Below are positions 44,926-46,411 of a DNA stretch of 46,411 bases, in pieces. Origin of the DNA: Tieghemiomyces parasiticus (Eukaryota > Kickxellomycota > Dimargaritomycetes > Dimargaritales > Dimargaritaceae); assembly GCA_027575765.1 (NCBI GenBank), contig JANBPT010000302.1:1-46411 (forward strand). The letters run 5' to 3'. Within the stretch, counting starts at the first letter, position 1. Each line of letters opens with the position of its first letter. A program made the translations under genes and the position numbers. The notes below the pieces were generated by a model. It did no database searches. It had not been told where the DNA came from and saw nothing but the letters and a program-made list of their open reading frames with translations.

Positions 44926-46047
44926 GAAGAGACAGGGGACCAGCCTGACCCTCCACCAATTAGCACAAAACATTTATTATAGTTATAGTATATAAGCTGG
45001 GCCCAAGTATGCCACACAGGGCCCAGAAGCTTATTTCCCAATATCTGTCCCATAGTGCCATCCATTGCCACTATCCTGTTAGTAAAGTCTATTACCAATA
45101 TTCTCCTAAGCTTGCTTGTTGGTAACCATTCATAGATTTTATTCAAGGTTTTCTCTGTCAATAGTTAACCAATTTTACTGTATACTGCAGATTGGGATAC
45201 CTCTGCTCCAACTGCATATCCCTAAGCTCTCTACTCCATCCTGGAGGTTTTTTTTTGAAAGTGGGACTAGAAGTCCACTCCTGGTCTGCTTTGCAGTTTG
45301 TGATGAGGGCACCTGTTCCTGAATCTCCATCAATTACTCACTATCCTTGTGGTATAACCATTGTTACCAGACATTAAGTGTGATTTAGTCTTAGTGTTTT
45401 TCCTTTGATAAATTGTTGATTCCTCTGTCATTGCTATCACCAATTACTACATGGTTCTTCCTTTCAACCAACTTTAGGCAACCTATCTTATCAAGTTTCC
45501 TCCTTGCTCACATATAAAATGGACCATTGTGGTGATTAGGAACCACCACAATAGATTATCCCAAGGTAAAGTCCAAGTCTGCTATTTCAGAAACATATAT
45601 ATTCTGTGATAGTAGAATGGCCTTTTGGGTATGGTATTAGACTTGGGCCTAATATCAGCACACTAGGCATTGGGATTAAATCTGTTATGCTGGCCATTGA
45701 AATATAGCAGGCTTAGCACATTTCAGAAAATGACAATTGTTGTGCCTTAAACCACTGATCCAATCAGTTGTGGCCTCTTGTCTTGCCTTTCACTTTCCCC
45801 TAGCCCATTCCTATATTCCCTAACCCTTTATAGTAATGCCATCCTTCCTGATTAATTAGATGGCATCCACTACTTTGACAAGTACTCTTGCTTCTATCCT
45901 TTTAGGTCTTCACTTCTATCTTCATTCTTCTTGCTGATCTGGCAGTTGTGCACCAGCCTTCATATTTGCTCCAGCACTGGCCCCACCTTGCCCTATTGTC
46001 CTTGGGTTTGCTTTACCCAACCTGTAGCCATGGTGAATGATGCTGGA
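44926..46047. other. CpG-free block 2 (1,122 bp)
   Basis: No CG occurs between the CG at 44924-44925 and that at 46048-46049, checked across all block junctions. Base composition is moderate (many C, fewer G), so dozens of CpG would be expected by chance. TG/CA and stop codons are abundant on the minus strand. Confidence 0.85.
45526..45552. repeat. Short perfect inverted repeat
   Basis: ATTGTGGTG (45526-45534) and CACCACAAT (45544-45552) form a 9-bp stem with a 9-nt loop inside the CpG-free block. Confidence 0.6.
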
Positions 46048-46320
46048 CGTTATTCTGTATAAAGGACCCTCTGGGTTGCTACACAATAAATGAGAGCTAA
46101 CCCCACAACACCCAATTCATTTCATAATGTTTTAGTAGTCACTTTATTGTCATTAAATTTATATCCCTTTATCCAAAGTTTCCTCTGGGGTAGTTTAAGC
46201 CTCCAACAACGATTATAAACGTCACCCAAAAGGGAGCCAAGTCTACCACCTCAAACTCCTTCATTACAAACATATGCACAATTCCATTTCTATAATTGCT
46301 CTACCAAGCTTAAAAGTAGC

Positions 46321-46324
46321 AAAA
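46321..46324 (-). terminator. Pol III terminator of tRNA-Ala
   Basis: TTTT on the minus strand, 15 nt after the tRNA-Ala 3' end. Confidence 0.6.
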
Positions 46325-46338
46325 GTAAACTAACCGAT

Positions 46339-46411
46339 TGGAGGACCAGGGTATCGATCCCCGTGCCTCTCGTATGCTAAACGAGCGCTCTCCCATTTGA
46401 GCTAGACCCCC
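46339..46411 (-). tRNA. tRNA-Ala (anticodon AGC)
   Basis: 73 nt ending exactly at the last base of the window. Anticodon stem CTCGT/ACGAG encloses TTAGCAT with anticodon AGC. The acceptor stem GGGGGTC/GTCCTCC has the alanine identity pair G3:U70, discriminator A, and one U:U mismatch at 6:67. The D arm is GCTC-AAATGGGA-GAGC. The T loop is ATCGATA, with A54 instead of the usual U54; the same loop is known in plant tRNA-Ala(AGC). No intron. Confidence 0.95.

Larger units (their letters stand above)
44806..46338. other. CpG-poor spacer between the two tRNA genes
   Basis: No gene is supported. Minus-strand frames are broken by many stop codons, so this may be a decayed repeat, but I could not recognise its source. 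CpG persists for about 120 bp beyond the tRNA-Gly 5' end, then is absent from 44926 to 46047. A TAGGC-CGC-GCCTA hairpin lies at about 44857-44869 and a 9-bp hairpin at 45526-45552. Confidence 0.5.

Overview
The window reads as nuclear DNA of a fungus. The evidence is short spliceosomal introns (about 130-390 nt, mostly GTAAGN...YAG), a COMPASS Ash2-type protein, a nucleus-encoded mitochondrial IF2, eukaryotic tRNAs with internal Pol III elements, and a lone Ty3-type gag of fungal style. Coding exons are rich in G or C at third codon positions, while spacers have less GC. Low intron density, with long single-exon RNR1 and DIS3, together with protein divergence would suit an early-diverging (zoopagomycete-like) lineage. 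That placement is inference; no marker here decides it.

Layout. Bases 1-2655 hold the 3' end of a RasGAP gene. RNR1 (5143-7692) and DIS3 (8364-11495) follow in tandem. A small secreted protein lies at 13673-14134, then IDI1 on the minus strand (14806-15561) and ASH2/BRE2 on the plus strand (17381-18735, three exons). Next is a cluster for translation initiation: SUI2/eIF2alpha (19561-20648), mitochondrial IF2 (minus, 21040 to about 25166) and CDC123 (26108-27229). IFM1 and CDC123 are divergent and share one 0.9-kb spacer. Then come a Myb-repeat protein (minus, 28232-29407), RPS17/eS17 (minus, 31418-31855), an unrecognised disordered protein (minus, 32874-33773), an unrecognised three-exon gene (minus, 34947-36358), a PQ-loop membrane protein (37387-38740, four exons) and an intact gag-like CCHC protein without pol (39340-40617).

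After about 40.6 kb GC content falls and coding evidence stops. From about 43.7 kb CpG almost vanishes: there are two CpG-free runs of 690 and 1,122 bp. CpG persists in and beside the tRNA-Gly(GCC) gene (44735-44805), and tRNA-Ala(AGC) ends exactly at the window edge (46339-46411). This looks like methylated, deaminated repeat DNA broken by unmethylated Pol III genes.

No bacterial-style operon, CRISPR array or intact mobile element is present. The observations most worth following are the CpG-free tract, the stand-alone gag, the initiation-factor cluster, the interrupted RasGAP domain, and two or three genes that I cannot assign.
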